Positions 1-7,765 are shown, counted from the first letter of the stretch. The stretch: 13,347 nt of DNA from an uncultured Clostridia bacterium (GCA_938049335.1 CALIYX010000017.1:1-13347); one strand, 5' to 3'. The notes: generated by a model from the sequence alone, not told the origin. Numbers and translations: made by a program.

Positions 1-42
1 AAATCTTTCTGCTTCTCTGTTATAGAAATAGTCAAAGTCCAT
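1..42 (-). CDS. Probable RepA_N-type replication initiator, first 14 codons only
   Basis: Only the N-terminus, MDFDYFYNREAERF, lies in the window; the rest runs off the left edge. The start is well supported: ATG at 42 is preceded by a canonical GGAGGAGGTGA with 7 nt between AGGAGG and the ATG. Replication initiator proteins with a RepA_N domain, carried by Tn1549-like conjugative elements and Firmicutes plasmids, typically begin with a stretch like 'M-x-F-x-Y-F-Y-x-x-E-A-E-x-F', just before the 'FYRIPK' region, and this fragment fits that pattern. The CD1845-like gene directly upstream also belongs to such elements. With 14 residues the call is pattern recognition rather than proof. Confidence 0.5.
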   Translation of the reverse strand, partial: MDFDYFYNREAERF

Positions 43-70
43 CGCTTCACCTCCTCCCCAAAAAATTTGC

Positions 71-103
71 AAAGAAAAAGACGATAGTTTTTCTTCTATC
101 GCC
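71..103 (-). terminator. Terminator-like hairpin between the CD1845-like gene and the RepA-like gene
   Basis: On the minus strand, GGCGATAG and CTATCGTC form an 8-bp stem (96-103 with 80-87) around an 8-nt A-rich loop, followed by TTTTTCTTT. One pair is a G-U wobble only when read on the minus strand (it would be A-C on the plus strand), which favours minus-strand function. It lies 27 bp after the stop of the membrane-protein gene. It may terminate that transcript, or act as an attenuator ahead of the RepA-like gene, since no promoter is visible between the hairpin and the ATG at 42. Confidence 0.6.
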
Positions 104-129
104 TTTGGTAACCATTTGTATGAAATTTT

Positions 130-414
130 TTAGATTGATTTTATTGCTTCATTGATTCCCTGAAGGAACGCTATAACAGCTGCTCCGATCATCGGTACTC
201 CATAAGGACTTAACAAAAATCCTAATACCAATGCCTCAATGCCAAGTGATATATCTTTTTGCATAAATGATCCTATTGCAGCAACTATACACATCAGCAT
301 TAAGAAATACAGAATAGTCGTTCCTATCCCAAGCAAAAATGTCAGAAATACTGTGAGAATACTTAACACCAAGCTAATTGGGAACAAGATTATTTTTATT
401 ATCCATCTCATCAT
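130..414 (-). CDS. CD1845-like small membrane protein of integrative conjugative elements
   Basis: The product is 94 residues. A short basic N-terminus (MMRWIIK) is followed by a long hydrophobic stretch from about residue 8 to 50, probably two membrane segments, then a short polar break (FMQKD) and a further hydrophobic region with the motif FLLSPYGVP (about 66-74). This layout, including 'LTVFLTFLL' and 'SPYG-x-P', resembles the CD1845 family of unknown function, named from a C. difficile Tn1549-like element. Function is unknown; a role in the mobile element is inferred from family membership. ATG 414 directly follows the stop of a small upstream frame, and GAGG lies 8 nt before the ATG. 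The next gene downstream looks like an element replication gene, so this marks the edge of an inserted element. Confidence 0.7.
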   Translation of the reverse strand: MMRWIIKIILFPISLVLSILTVFLTFLLGIGTTILYFLMLMCIVAAIGSFMQKDISLGIEALVLGFLLSPYGVPMIGAAVIAFLQGINEAIKSI

Positions 415-606
415 TTAGTAGTCCTCACTTTCTAAAGCATTCTTTGTATCTCCACACACCATATCAATGCAAACATAAACATCAATATAATTTTTTAGGA
501 CTTTTTTTCTTCCTCCATCGCCATCTTCATTAAAGACATAATGCTTGTAAAACTGCTTAAAATGCAGGATTTTCACGATTTCACTCTTTGTATCAACGCT
601 ATGCAC
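415..606 (-). CDS. Doubtful 63-codon frame spanning the rlmD/element junction
   Basis: A GTG-initiated frame begins inside the 3' end of rlmD (34-nt overlap) and stops with TAA directly against the ATG of the CD1845-like gene. The predicted product contains a lysine/phenylalanine/tyrosine-rich stretch (FKQFYKHY), an acidic-glycine patch (NEDGDGG) and an acidic tail. No family is recognised, and there is no good ribosome binding site before the GTG. If the element boundary falls in the rlmD 3' end, this frame is a chimaera of host and element sequence. It could be the truncated end of a gene that is whole in the circular form of the element. It could also be chance. It is listed mainly to account for the space. 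Confidence 0.22.
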   Translation of the reverse strand: MHSVDTKSEIVKILHFKQFYKHYVFNEDGDGGRKKVLKNYIDVYVCIDMVCGDTKNALESEDY

Positions 607-1940
607 TCCACATGTCCCGTATGTGGGAACATATCTACTGGGGTTCCTTTTACATACTCATAGCCGTTTTCACTTAGATATTTAATATCTCTGCTCAGTG
701 TTGCTGGATCACACGATACATAAACGATTCTGTCTGCTTCGGTTTCCACTACTGCTTTTAGCAGGGCTTCGTCGCAGCCTTTTCTTGGTGGATCTAGGAT
801 TACGACATCCGCCTTTTCGATCTCGCCTTCTTCTCTTAGTCTTGGCAGCTCTTCTTCGGCCTTACCTGTGTAGTAGATGGCATTTACAATGCCATTTATA
901 ACCGCGTTTCTGTTTGCGTTTAGGACAGCTTCTTTAACCAGCTCGATTCCGACTACCTTGCCTGCTCCTTCCTTTGCCATAAAGAGACCTAGGGTTCCAA
1001 CTCCACAGTAAAGGTCTAGGACTGTTTCGCCACCCTTTATTCCTGCGTATTCGACTGCCTTTTCATAGAGGCGTTCTGCCTGAATTGGATTAACCTGATA
1101 GAATGAGTATGGTGAGATTTCAAATCTAAGACTAAGCATCTCGTCTTCTATCACATGCCTTCCTGCGATGATTTCTGCGCGGTTTTTGTGTTGCTTTGAT
1201 GGCTTCTTGTCAGTGATATCTAGGGCTACCGACGAAAGATAGTATTCGAATCCGTCGTCAAAGCCAGGTATTGCGTTTATGCTTTCGTCTACTGCATAGA
1301 TAAAGCTCTCCAGGTCAACATCCTTTTCTTCCACAGTCGGTACGACCATAACTTCTCCACTGGTGAACGAAGTTTTTACGACCAGATTTTTTATCTTTTT
1401 CGCATCCTCGCACCCATCAAAGCTAGCTCTAAGCGCATCTGCTACCGCCACTACTGGTTCGCTCTGGAGCCTGCACTCATGGCAGTCTATAACCTTATGG
1501 CTCATGCGCCCTAAAAATCCCACTGAACGGGTTTTAGGGTAAATGGCAAGCCTTGCCTTATTCCTATAGAAATAAGGCTCAGACATCGAAATTATCGGTT
1601 CTAGCTCAGGAGTTTCCACGCCACCTATACGAACTAGGACATCGCGGACATGCCTTTCCTTGAGCTCTAGCTGCTTTTCGTATTTGAGCTTTCCAAAGGC
1701 GCAGCCTCCGCAGTCATCTATGTAAGGACAGACATCATCAAGTCTGTGCTCTGATGGTTCAAGGATTTCCTCAACCTTTGCGAGTGCATAGCGCTTTTTG
1801 ACCTTTGTCACTCTTGCGCTTACTTTATCTCCGACTACGCAACCTTCGGCAAAAACGATGAGGCCATCGCAGCTAGCGATGCCTCTACCGTCCTGACTTT
1901 GATCTTTGATTGTAAGTTCAATTAATTGATTCTTTTCCAT
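573..1940 (-). CDS. rlmD: 23S rRNA (uracil-C5)-methyltransferase, RlmD/RlmCD (RumA) family
   Basis: A 455-residue SAM-dependent enzyme that places m5U in 23S rRNA (U1939 for RlmD; Gram-positive RlmCD also modifies U747). Residues 1-60 form a TRAM-like RNA-binding domain. C71, C77 and C80 (C-x5-C-x2-C), with a fourth cysteine near 156 (ECRLQ), form the [4Fe-4S] ligand set of this family. The methyltransferase part shows FYQVNP (280-285), the SAM motif DLYCGVGTLGL (309-319), ILDPPRKGCDEAL (381-393), and VSCDPATLSRD (408-418) with catalytic nucleophile C410. The C-terminal HTGHVEC (440-446) is typical. Length fits the family. ATG 1940 is 3 nt after the nitroreductase stop with only a weak GTGGA before it, so translation is probably coupled. 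The 3' end is a known target of conjugative-element integrases, and element-type genes follow it here. Confidence 0.95.
   Translation of the reverse strand: MEKNQLIELTIKDQSQDGRGIASCDGLIVFAEGCVVGDKVSARVTKVKKRYALAKVEEILEPSEHRLDDVCPYIDDCGGCAFGKLKYEKQLELKERHVRDVLVRIGGVETPELEPIISMSEPYFYRNKARLAIYPKTRSVGFLGRMSHKVIDCHECRLQSEPVVAVADALRASFDGCEDAKKIKNLVVKTSFTSGEVMVVPTVEEKDVDLESFIYAVDESINAIPGFDDGFEYYLSSVALDITDKKPSKQHKNRAEIIAGRHVIEDEMLSLRFEISPYSFYQVNPIQAERLYEKAVEYAGIKGGETVLDLYCGVGTLGLFMAKEGAGKVVGIELVKEAVLNANRNAVINGIVNAIYYTGKAEEELPRLREEGEIEKADVVILDPPRKGCDEALLKAVVETEADRIVYVSCDPATLSRDIKYLSENGYEYVKGTPVDMFPHTGHVECIALIQRVKS
595..626 (-). other. Candidate attachment-site region (attL/attR) of an integrated conjugative element at the rlmD 3' end
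   Basis: The last codons of rlmD contain an interrupted inverted repeat, CCACAT (608-613) and ATGTGG (621-626) separated by 7 bp, within the codons for the conserved PHTGHVE motif. Host-type genes lie to the right, and element-type genes (CD1845-like, RepA_N-like) lie to the left. The 3' end of rlmD/rumA is an established insertion site for several Firmicutes conjugative elements. The exact core cannot be fixed without the other end or an empty-site genome. The repeat may simply reflect the conserved protein motif. Confidence 0.35.
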
Positions 1941-1943
1941 TTG

Positions 1944-2489
1944 TTATTCCACAAAATTCACAAGTTCACTGGCTGAAAGTCTTGCTGGTGCTGGGTTATC
2001 TGTTTCGTGATATCCCATTGCGATTATCGCTACTACCTCCTGGTCTTCTGGAAGTCCAAGGAGCTCTTTAATCATGTCGTAGTCAGCATATCCTAGGATT
2101 ACTGTTCCAACACCGTATGTATGCGCAGCTAGGCAGAAGGCCTCTGCAGATACACCTGCATCAAACATCTCCCAGCCGTCCTTTTTTGGCGTTGAGTAGC
2201 TGCCATCTGGCTCAAAGCCGCTCTTTCCCTTTACAATTGACTGCACTGCAATTGCAGGCGCGCGCTTGATTGTCTTCTCATTAAAAGTGAAACCAAGAAC
2301 AGCTTCTTCAGCAATCTTCGCTTTGATTTCCTCATTTTCTACAATTGTGTATCTTGTAATCTGAGTGTTCTTCCATGATGGAGCATATGCTGCAGACTCG
2401 ATAATCTTTTCGATAGTCTCCTTTGATATCTTCTCATCCTTGTACTTACGAACACTTCTCCTTGATTTTATACATTCTAAAGCTTCCAT
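1944..2489 (-). CDS. Nitroreductase-family FMN oxidoreductase
   Basis: A 181-residue protein of the small FMN-dependent nitroreductase superfamily, whose members use NAD(P)H to reduce nitro groups, quinones or flavins; the physiological substrate is not predictable. The N-terminal IKSRRSVRKY (7-16) supplies the arginine/serine flavin-phosphate contacts, and PSWKNTQ (37-43) is the second flavin loop. FDAGVSAEAFCLAAHTYGVG (109-128) is the core helix at the dimer interface, followed by ILGYAD and the C-terminal MGYHETDNPAPAR (158-170). Length is usual for the short subgroup. ATG 2489 has AAAGGAG 8 nt upstream. The gene has its own candidate promoter just after the ATPase terminator and lies 3 nt upstream of rlmD, so the two are probably co-transcribed. 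No cellular link between them is evident. Confidence 0.9.
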   Translation of the reverse strand: MEALECIKSRRSVRKYKDEKISKETIEKIIESAAYAPSWKNTQITRYTIVENEEIKAKIAEEAVLGFTFNEKTIKRAPAIAVQSIVKGKSGFEPDGSYSTPKKDGWEMFDAGVSAEAFCLAAHTYGVGTVILGYADYDMIKELLGLPEDQEVVAIIAMGYHETDNPAPARLSASELVNFVE

Positions 2490-2534
2490 TTATCTATCTC
2501 CTTTGTGAAAATTCCTTATTTTATCGTCCAAAAT

Positions 2535-2563
2535 ATTATACATTTTATTTACTCAAATAGCAA
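2535..2563 (-). promoter_or_regulatory. Candidate sigma-A promoter for the nitroreductase-rlmD unit
   Basis: On the minus strand a perfect TATAAT (2540-2535) lies 17 bp downstream of TTGCTA (2563-2558), a 4/6 match to the -35 consensus. It begins inside the T-tract of the ATPase operon terminator and leaves a leader of roughly 40 nt before ATG 2489. The -10 and spacing are good and the -35 is mediocre. Confidence 0.5.
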
Positions 2564-2588
2564 AAGGAGATAGCCTAAGCTATCTCCT
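2562..2588 (-). terminator. Intrinsic terminator of the V-ATPase operon
   Basis: A perfect 10-bp inverted repeat, AGGAGATAGC (2565-2574) and GCTATCTCCT (2579-2588), has a 4-nt loop. On the minus strand it is preceded by AAAAA and followed by TTTTGCTATTT. It lies 28 bp after the stop of the D-subunit gene. The U-tract is short, so some readthrough is possible. The plus-strand reading also meets TTTTT, but no plus-strand gene exists here. Confidence 0.7.
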
Positions 2589-2616
2589 AGTTTTTAAATT
2601 TTCTACACCTATGGTA

Positions 2617-3276
2617 CTACTTTCTTTCGCTGTAGCGGTGTGCATCCTCAAGAACCATGTCCTTAACCTTGATAAGCCTGATTGTGTTGTCTCTTGCAGT
2701 CTCCTCAAGCTTCATCGAAATATATTTGATATTCTTCTGAGCTTCAGGGATGATTACATGCTCAAGAGCATTTACACGTCTTCTAGTCTTCTCAATCTCG
2801 GCAGCCATGAGCTTGCAGGCCTTTTCCTTCTCGGCAAGCAAAATCATATCGTCTCTGATGTCGGCAAGCGATTTGATTGCTCCGTCTAAATCCGAAGAAG
2901 TAAAGGCATATCCGTATGAATAGATATCCGTCTCACTTGCGGTCTTCGTCCTTACATCAAAGACAGGAATGTTAACGCTCATGACGTTCTTTGTGCTTAC
3001 GCCAAGCGTCACCTTTTGCTTAGCAGCCATCAAAGCGGTATTAAGAGTTTCGGCATCCATGCCGGCTTTGGCAACAATGAAGTTGATATTAGCCTGACGG
3101 ATACCCTCTTCGACATGCTTTCTGAGCTCCATGTTCTCACGAACCATGATGAGGAATTGACGCATCAGCTCGTCTCTCTTATCTTTGAGAAGCTTGTGAC
3201 CCTTGCGGGCAACGGCCAGCTTATCTTTGATTCTAGAGAGCTCCATACGAGTAGGAATTATTTGACTTGATGCCAT
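2617..3276 (-). CDS. ntpD: V-type ATPase subunit D (central rotor shaft)
   Basis: A 219-residue protein forming the long antiparallel coiled coil that turns inside the A3B3 head, paired with subunit F. The N-terminal PTRMELSRIKDKLAVARKGH (8-27) and the later EKTRRRVNALEHVIIP block are characteristic of the family and form the two long helices. The middle section (about 80-130) is the more variable distal part. Length is within the usual range of about 200-230 residues. ATG 3276 has AGGAGG 6 nt upstream, and the gene follows B by 17 nt. It is the last gene of the operon; unlike E. hirae, no ntpHJ genes follow it. Confidence 0.95.
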   Translation of the reverse strand: MASSQIIPTRMELSRIKDKLAVARKGHKLLKDKRDELMRQFLIMVRENMELRKHVEEGIRQANINFIVAKAGMDAETLNTALMAAKQKVTLGVSTKNVMSVNIPVFDVRTKTASETDIYSYGYAFTSSDLDGAIKSLADIRDDMILLAEKEKACKLMAAEIEKTRRRVNALEHVIIPEAQKNIKYISMKLEETARDNTIRLIKVKDMVLEDAHRYSERK

Positions 3277-3293
3277 ATCACGCCTCCTTATCC

Positions 3294-4667
3294 TTACTTC
3301 GCCTCATAATACATATCGAGCCACTTGTCATTAATTCTCTTGAGTTCGCTTCTTGGAAGGATTCTCAAAAGCTCCCAGCCGATATCTAGAGTCTCCTCAA
3401 TAGTTCTATCGGTGTTATAGCCCTGGTTTACATACTTGTCTTCAAACTCGTCTGCAAACTTAGCATACTTAAGATCGATTTCTGTCAAAGCAGCCTCACC
3501 TAGGATGGTCATAAGCTCCTTCGCATCCTTACCTCTTGCATAAGCGGCAAACAGCTGGTTCATTGTGTTAGCATGGTCACCTCTTGTCTTGCCTTCGCCG
3601 ATACCCTTGTCCTTAAGTCTCGATAGAGATGGAAGAACGTTGATAGGTGGCTTAACACCCTTACGATAAAGATCTCTGGAAAGAATGATCTGTCCCTCTG
3701 TGATATATCCAGTAAGGTCAGGAATTGGGTGAGTCTTGTCATCCTCAGGCATTGAAAGGATTGGAATCATGGTGATTGAACCGTTCTTGCCGTACTGTCT
3801 TCCTGCTCTCTCATATATCGTAGCAAAGTCAGTGTACATATATCCAGGATATCCTCTTCTTGCTGCAACTTCCTTACGAGCAGCAGATACCTCTCTCAAA
3901 GCATCCGCATAGTTTGTGATATCTGTCAAAATTACCAAAACGTGCATATCGCAGTCAAATGCGAGATATTCAGCTGCTGTAAGAGCCATTCTTGGTGTCG
4001 AAATTCTCTCAACCGCAGGGTCGTTTGCAAGGTTTACAAACATTACGGTTCTATCTATCGCACCAGTCTCCTTGAAGGATTCAACAAAGAAGTTTGATTC
4101 CTCAAAAGTAATACCCATAGCCGCAAATACTACCGCAAACTTTTCATCAGTTCCACGAACCTTAGCCTGCTTTGCAATCTGAGCTGCAAGGTTTGCGTGT
4201 GGAAGACCTGAAGCTGAGAAAATAGGTAGCTTCTGTCCTCTAACTAGAGTATTAAGACCGTCGATAGCAGATACACCAGTCTGGATGAACTCAGCAGGGT
4301 AGATACGCGCTGCAGGGTTCATTGGAAGTCCGTTGATATCTCTTCTCTCTACAGGAAGAATTTCCGGACCTCCGTCCTTTGGTCTTCCCATTCCGTCAAA
4401 GACTCTACCCAGCATATCCTCAGATACGCCAAGCTCGAGGCTCTTTCCTAAAAATCTAACCTTGCTGTCGCTAAGGTTTATTCCTGCGGAGTTCTCAAAG
4501 AGCTGAACTACCGCTGTATCGTCGTTGATTTCGAGAACCTTACAGCGACGCTTTTCGCCGTCTGCAAGCTCGATTTCGCCTAGTTCGTCGTACTTTACAT
4601 TCTCAACGCCGCGGACCATCATCAAAGGACCTGCGACCTCTTGAATAGTTCTATATTCTTTTGGCAT
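3294..4667 (-). CDS. ntpB: V-type ATPase subunit B (non-catalytic nucleotide-site subunit)
   Basis: A 457-residue subunit that alternates with A in the A3B3 hexamer. The N-terminal beta-barrel (1-75) begins EYRTIQEVAGPLM, and the RecA-like core and C-terminal helical domain follow. The P-loop position carries the degenerate SASGLPHANLAAQ (151-163) instead of GxxxxGKT, as expected for the regulatory subunit. R350 in PSLSRLKD corresponds to the arginine finger of E. hirae NtpB, which reaches into the catalytic site of A. ATG 4667 lies 3 nt after the stop of A, and its AGGAGG is embedded in the last codons of A, so A and B are probably translated in a coupled, near-equal ratio, matching their 3:3 stoichiometry. 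Nothing is missing or unusual. Confidence 0.97.
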   Translation of the reverse strand: MPKEYRTIQEVAGPLMMVRGVENVKYDELGEIELADGEKRRCKVLEINDDTAVVQLFENSAGINLSDSKVRFLGKSLELGVSEDMLGRVFDGMGRPKDGGPEILPVERRDINGLPMNPAARIYPAEFIQTGVSAIDGLNTLVRGQKLPIFSASGLPHANLAAQIAKQAKVRGTDEKFAVVFAAMGITFEESNFFVESFKETGAIDRTVMFVNLANDPAVERISTPRMALTAAEYLAFDCDMHVLVILTDITNYADALREVSAARKEVAARRGYPGYMYTDFATIYERAGRQYGKNGSITMIPILSMPEDDKTHPIPDLTGYITEGQIILSRDLYRKGVKPPINVLPSLSRLKDKGIGEGKTRGDHANTMNQLFAAYARGKDAKELMTILGEAALTEIDLKYAKFADEFEDKYVNQGYNTDRTIEETLDIGWELLRILPRSELKRINDKWLDMYYEAK

Positions 4668-4670
4668 TAC

Positions 4671-6437
4671 TTAGTCCTCCTTATTCAGTGCTTCAGCAAC
4701 TTCTCTGTCGAGCAAGTCGTTGATTCTTGTAAATTCGTCTTCTATCTTATCTTCAGGTGTGTATTTGAACCTTCCGATAGGCTCTCTTGAAGGCATTGCG
4801 ATAAGATCCTCTACATTTGCACCCTTTTCGAGCGCAGCCTTAGCCTTTTCGTAGAAGCTCATAACCAGTCTCATCATGAGATACTGCTTGCGAAGTGATG
4901 AATATGTATCAACCTCATCAAAGCTGTTCTGGTTTAGGAAGTCCTCACGGATAGACTTAGCAGCCTCCATCTTGAGTCTGTCAGCAGGTGAAAGCGCATC
5001 CATACCTACCATCTGAACGATTTCGTTAAGCTTTGATTCGTCCTGAAGAAGTGACATCATTTCCTGACGAGCACTCATCCAACCTGGCTCAACCTCTTCG
5101 TTAAACCATTTCTCCATACTGTCTAGGTATAGTGAGTAACTTGTCAGCCAATTGATTGCAGGGAAGTGTCTCTGGTACGCAAGGTTTGAATCAAGACCCC
5201 AGAATACCTTTACAATTCTAAGCGTTGCCTGTGATACTGGCTCAGAGATATCTCCGCCCTGTGGTGAAACCGCACCGATTACTGAAAGAGCACCATCTCT
5301 TCCATCCTTACCTAGTGCGATAACGTGACCAGCTCTCTCATAGAACTGAGCAAGACGGCTTCCTAGGTATGCAGGGTAACCCTCTTCACCAGGCATTTCC
5401 TCAAGTCTTCCAGACATCTCACGAAGAGCCTCTGCCCATCTTGATGTTGAGTCAGCCATCAAAGCTACTGAGTAACCCATATCTCTGAAGTACTCAGCGA
5501 TAGTAATACCTGTATAAATTGACGCCTCACGCGCAGCAACCGGCATATCCGATGTGTTTGCAATGAGAACCGTTCTTTCCATCAAAGAACGACCTGTCTT
5601 TGGATCGACGAGGGCTGGGAACTCGTTAAGTACGTCTGTCATCTCGTTTCCACGCTCACCGCATCCGATATATACGACGATGTCAGCCTCAGCCCACTTT
5701 GCTAGCTGATGCTGGATAACCGTCTTACCTGAACCGAAAGGTCCAGGAACCGCTGCTGTACCACCCTTTGCGATAGGGAAGAAAGCATCTACAACACGCT
5801 GACCTGTGATTAGCGGCTTGTCTGGTCTTAGCTTTTCAGTGTAAGGCCTGCTCTTTCTAACTGGCCATCTCTGCATTAGCTGAACTTCTCTATCACCCTT
5901 TTCGGTTTCGATTACAGCAATTGTCTCTGTAACTGTGAACTCACCTGACTTGAGCTCTTTAACCTTACCCTTTACATCAGGTGGAACCATGATCTTCTGT
6001 TCTACAACCTCTGTCTCCTGAACAGTACCGAGAACGTCTCCGCCGCTCACCTCTTCACCGATTTCAGCTGTTGGAACGAAGTTCCATTTCTTTTCTCTGT
6101 CGAGGGAATCAACGTGGATTCCTCTCTTTAGGTTGTTACCACAGACCTTCATAATAGCGTCTAGAGGTCTCTGAATACCGTCATAGATGCTTGTTATAAG
6201 TCCAGGTCCAAGTTCAACCGACATAGGTACACCAGTTGAAACTACTGGTTCTCCTGGTCCAAGACCTGAAGTCTCTTCGTATACCTGAATTGATGCCTCG
6301 TCTCCGTGCATCTCTATAATTTCACCCGTTAGCATCTGGTCACTTACGTGCACAACGTCAAACATGTTTGCATCGCGCATGCCTGTAGCGATTACTAAGG
6401 GGCCTGCTACTTTTTTAATCGTACCTTTACTATTCAT
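4671..6437 (-). CDS. ntpA: V-type ATPase subunit A (catalytic)
   Basis: A 588-residue catalytic subunit that binds and hydrolyses ATP (or makes it in reverse). Residues 1-70 form the beta-barrel. About 115-185 is the 'non-homologous' insert that separates V/A-type A subunits from F-type beta. Walker A is GPFGSGKT (232-239, with K238), and E261 in GERGNE is the catalytic glutamate; both positions coincide with E. hirae NtpA numbering. The Walker B region includes VALMADSTSRWAEALRE. The C-terminal helical bundle follows SPADRLKMEAAKSIREDF. Length is normal and there is no intein. AGGAGG lies 11 nt before ATG 6437, slightly far. Subunit F ends 21 nt upstream and B follows within 3 nt. Confidence 0.98.
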   Translation of the reverse strand: MNSKGTIKKVAGPLVIATGMRDANMFDVVHVSDQMLTGEIIEMHGDEASIQVYEETSGLGPGEPVVSTGVPMSVELGPGLITSIYDGIQRPLDAIMKVCGNNLKRGIHVDSLDREKKWNFVPTAEIGEEVSGGDVLGTVQETEVVEQKIMVPPDVKGKVKELKSGEFTVTETIAVIETEKGDREVQLMQRWPVRKSRPYTEKLRPDKPLITGQRVVDAFFPIAKGGTAAVPGPFGSGKTVIQHQLAKWAEADIVVYIGCGERGNEMTDVLNEFPALVDPKTGRSLMERTVLIANTSDMPVAAREASIYTGITIAEYFRDMGYSVALMADSTSRWAEALREMSGRLEEMPGEEGYPAYLGSRLAQFYERAGHVIALGKDGRDGALSVIGAVSPQGGDISEPVSQATLRIVKVFWGLDSNLAYQRHFPAINWLTSYSLYLDSMEKWFNEEVEPGWMSARQEMMSLLQDESKLNEIVQMVGMDALSPADRLKMEAAKSIREDFLNQNSFDEVDTYSSLRKQYLMMRLVMSFYEKAKAALEKGANVEDLIAMPSREPIGRFKYTPEDKIEDEFTRINDLLDREVAEALNKED

Positions 6438-6458
6438 GTACTATACTGCCTCCTGATA

Positions 6459-6782
6459 TCAGTTATCGTGTGAAAACAAAATATCCGATCCTACCGCTCT
6501 TTCGACGGATTTCTTTACTTCGGCTATTCCTGCTCCAGTGTTTCCGTGTGTGCCTGGTATCTCAATGATGGCCGGCACAATCTTGTCCTGATATTTTGCA
6601 ATTTCATCTCTTAAATCTGCCGCCAAGAATTCCGTAATATAGATTATTCCATATCCCTGCTCGGCAAGCTCTGACAGCTTATGTTTTGCCTCAGCGGGCT
6701 CTGTTACCGGTATGGTATCAAAGCCCAAAGCAGCAAAGCCGTAAATGCTGTCATAATCTCCTATTACAGCAATATCACGCAT
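6459..6782 (-). CDS. ntpG: V-type ATPase subunit F (rotor shaft; NtpG of E. hirae)
   Basis: A 107-residue Rossmann-like protein that binds subunit D and helps set rotor activity. The N-terminal MRDIAVIGDYDSIYGFAALG is the family hallmark, with alternating beta strands and helices after it (IIYITEFLA; VPAIIEIPG). The C-terminal helix VKKSVERAVGSDI contacts the head. Length agrees with bacterial F subunits. The start ATG overlaps the end of the C-subunit gene by 8 nt (ATGCGTGA), and the only ribosome-binding sequence is AAGGG inside C, so translation is probably coupled to C. In E. hirae nomenclature the gene is ntpG; other annotators use atpF. Confidence 0.94.
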   Translation of the reverse strand: MRDIAVIGDYDSIYGFAALGFDTIPVTEPAEAKHKLSELAEQGYGIIYITEFLAADLRDEIAKYQDKIVPAIIEIPGTHGNTGAGIAEVKKSVERAVGSDILFSHDN

Positions 6783-7740
6783 ACATTTCCCTTACTCTTT
6801 CCCTAATCGCCTCTTCGGAAAGATCGTTTTGCTTTCCTGTGAGCACGATTCTAATTGTCTTTATTTCGTTTAGTCTTGCAATTACATAGGCAAATATTGG
6901 ACCTACTGTAAATGCATTGTACTTTTGCGGTTTTATCGCTCTTATTATGCGGTTATCACACCAGCACTCAAATATGGATTGCGAGCTTTTCAGTGCATCA
7001 ACGCCATCTCTATACGGCGTTGTCGCAAGATATGCAGCTATTTCATCCTTACCTGCTATTGCAGCCTTTATGAGTGCATCTGTGTTTATCGAATCGCAGC
7101 TTGACATCGCCCTCTTCATGAAGTCGGCGCTTTTACCTGTCAGCTGAGCTCTTACAGCAATCTTGATGTTCGCTACTGCGACGATAGACTCTGTGTAATC
7201 TTTGATGATATCGACCTTTGATCTGTGTCCTGCAAGGTATATCGCTTCCATGCAGGCTCTATCGATTACGATATCGCAAAGCTGTCCGTCGCCTGTGTGA
7301 ACAAGACTTTCGTAGGCTTCCTTTGCGGCATCCTGCATGTCCTCAGGAAGTAGCTTGTAGTTGCCCTCCTGGATTGCAGCCCTCATCTCTTCGCCACTTG
7401 GATTAGTGTCGTAGTAGATGCTTATGCCCTTTGGTCTACTTACAGCTGCCTTTATCGCAGCCTTTAGATTGTGATAGAGCTTTGGAATGCTCAAAACAGC
7501 GAAGTGCTTCATATCGATTTTAAACTCTTTGATTAGAGCCCAAATCTTATCTTCTTCTGCTGCGAGGATTCTCTCGCCGTCACCCTTTGAGTCCGAGTTT
7601 CCCCAGGACTTTTCCTCAAGAAATTGAATGCACTGCTCATAAGTGCCGAGTGAGATAAGCTGCTCGATATCTGTATCCTTCAGGAGGGATGTCTCTAGCG
7701 CACGAATTCTCGCGACCTCGTAAACATAATTTTCTCCCAT
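6775..7740 (-). CDS. ntpC: V-type ATPase subunit C (rotor socket, AC39/d family)
   Basis: A 321-residue funnel-shaped cytoplasmic subunit that sits on the K ring and receives the D-F shaft. It is helical and matches the vATP-synt_AC39 family: the N-terminal YVYEVARIRALETSLL, the segment CDIVIDRACMEAIY and the C-terminal motif NEIKTIRIVLTGK are recognisable. The expected threefold repeat is diverged. ATG 7740 has AAGGAG 5 nt upstream. E ends 25 nt before it, and its 3' end overlaps the F gene by 8 nt. Length is close to the roughly 330 residues common in the family. Confidence 0.94.
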   Translation of the reverse strand: MGENYVYEVARIRALETSLLKDTDIEQLISLGTYEQCIQFLEEKSWGNSDSKGDGERILAAEEDKIWALIKEFKIDMKHFAVLSIPKLYHNLKAAIKAAVSRPKGISIYYDTNPSGEEMRAAIQEGNYKLLPEDMQDAAKEAYESLVHTGDGQLCDIVIDRACMEAIYLAGHRSKVDIIKDYTESIVAVANIKIAVRAQLTGKSADFMKRAMSSCDSINTDALIKAAIAGKDEIAAYLATTPYRDGVDALKSSQSIFECWCDNRIIRAIKPQKYNAFTVGPIFAYVIARLNEIKTIRIVLTGKQNDLSEEAIRERVREMYA

Positions 7741-7765
7741 ATTTTCTCCTTATAGCCTATTCTCA

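Noticed and set aside
415..572. Separate promoter for the CD1845-like gene (TTGATG, 16 bp, TATGGT)
   Set aside because: Each hexamer matches only 4 of 6 consensus bases, which is not enough in AT-rich DNA.
6462..6471. TTATCGTGTG shared with the edge repeat at 13299-13342
   Set aside because: A single 10-base match inside the subunit F coding end, with diverging flanks, is best taken as coincidence.
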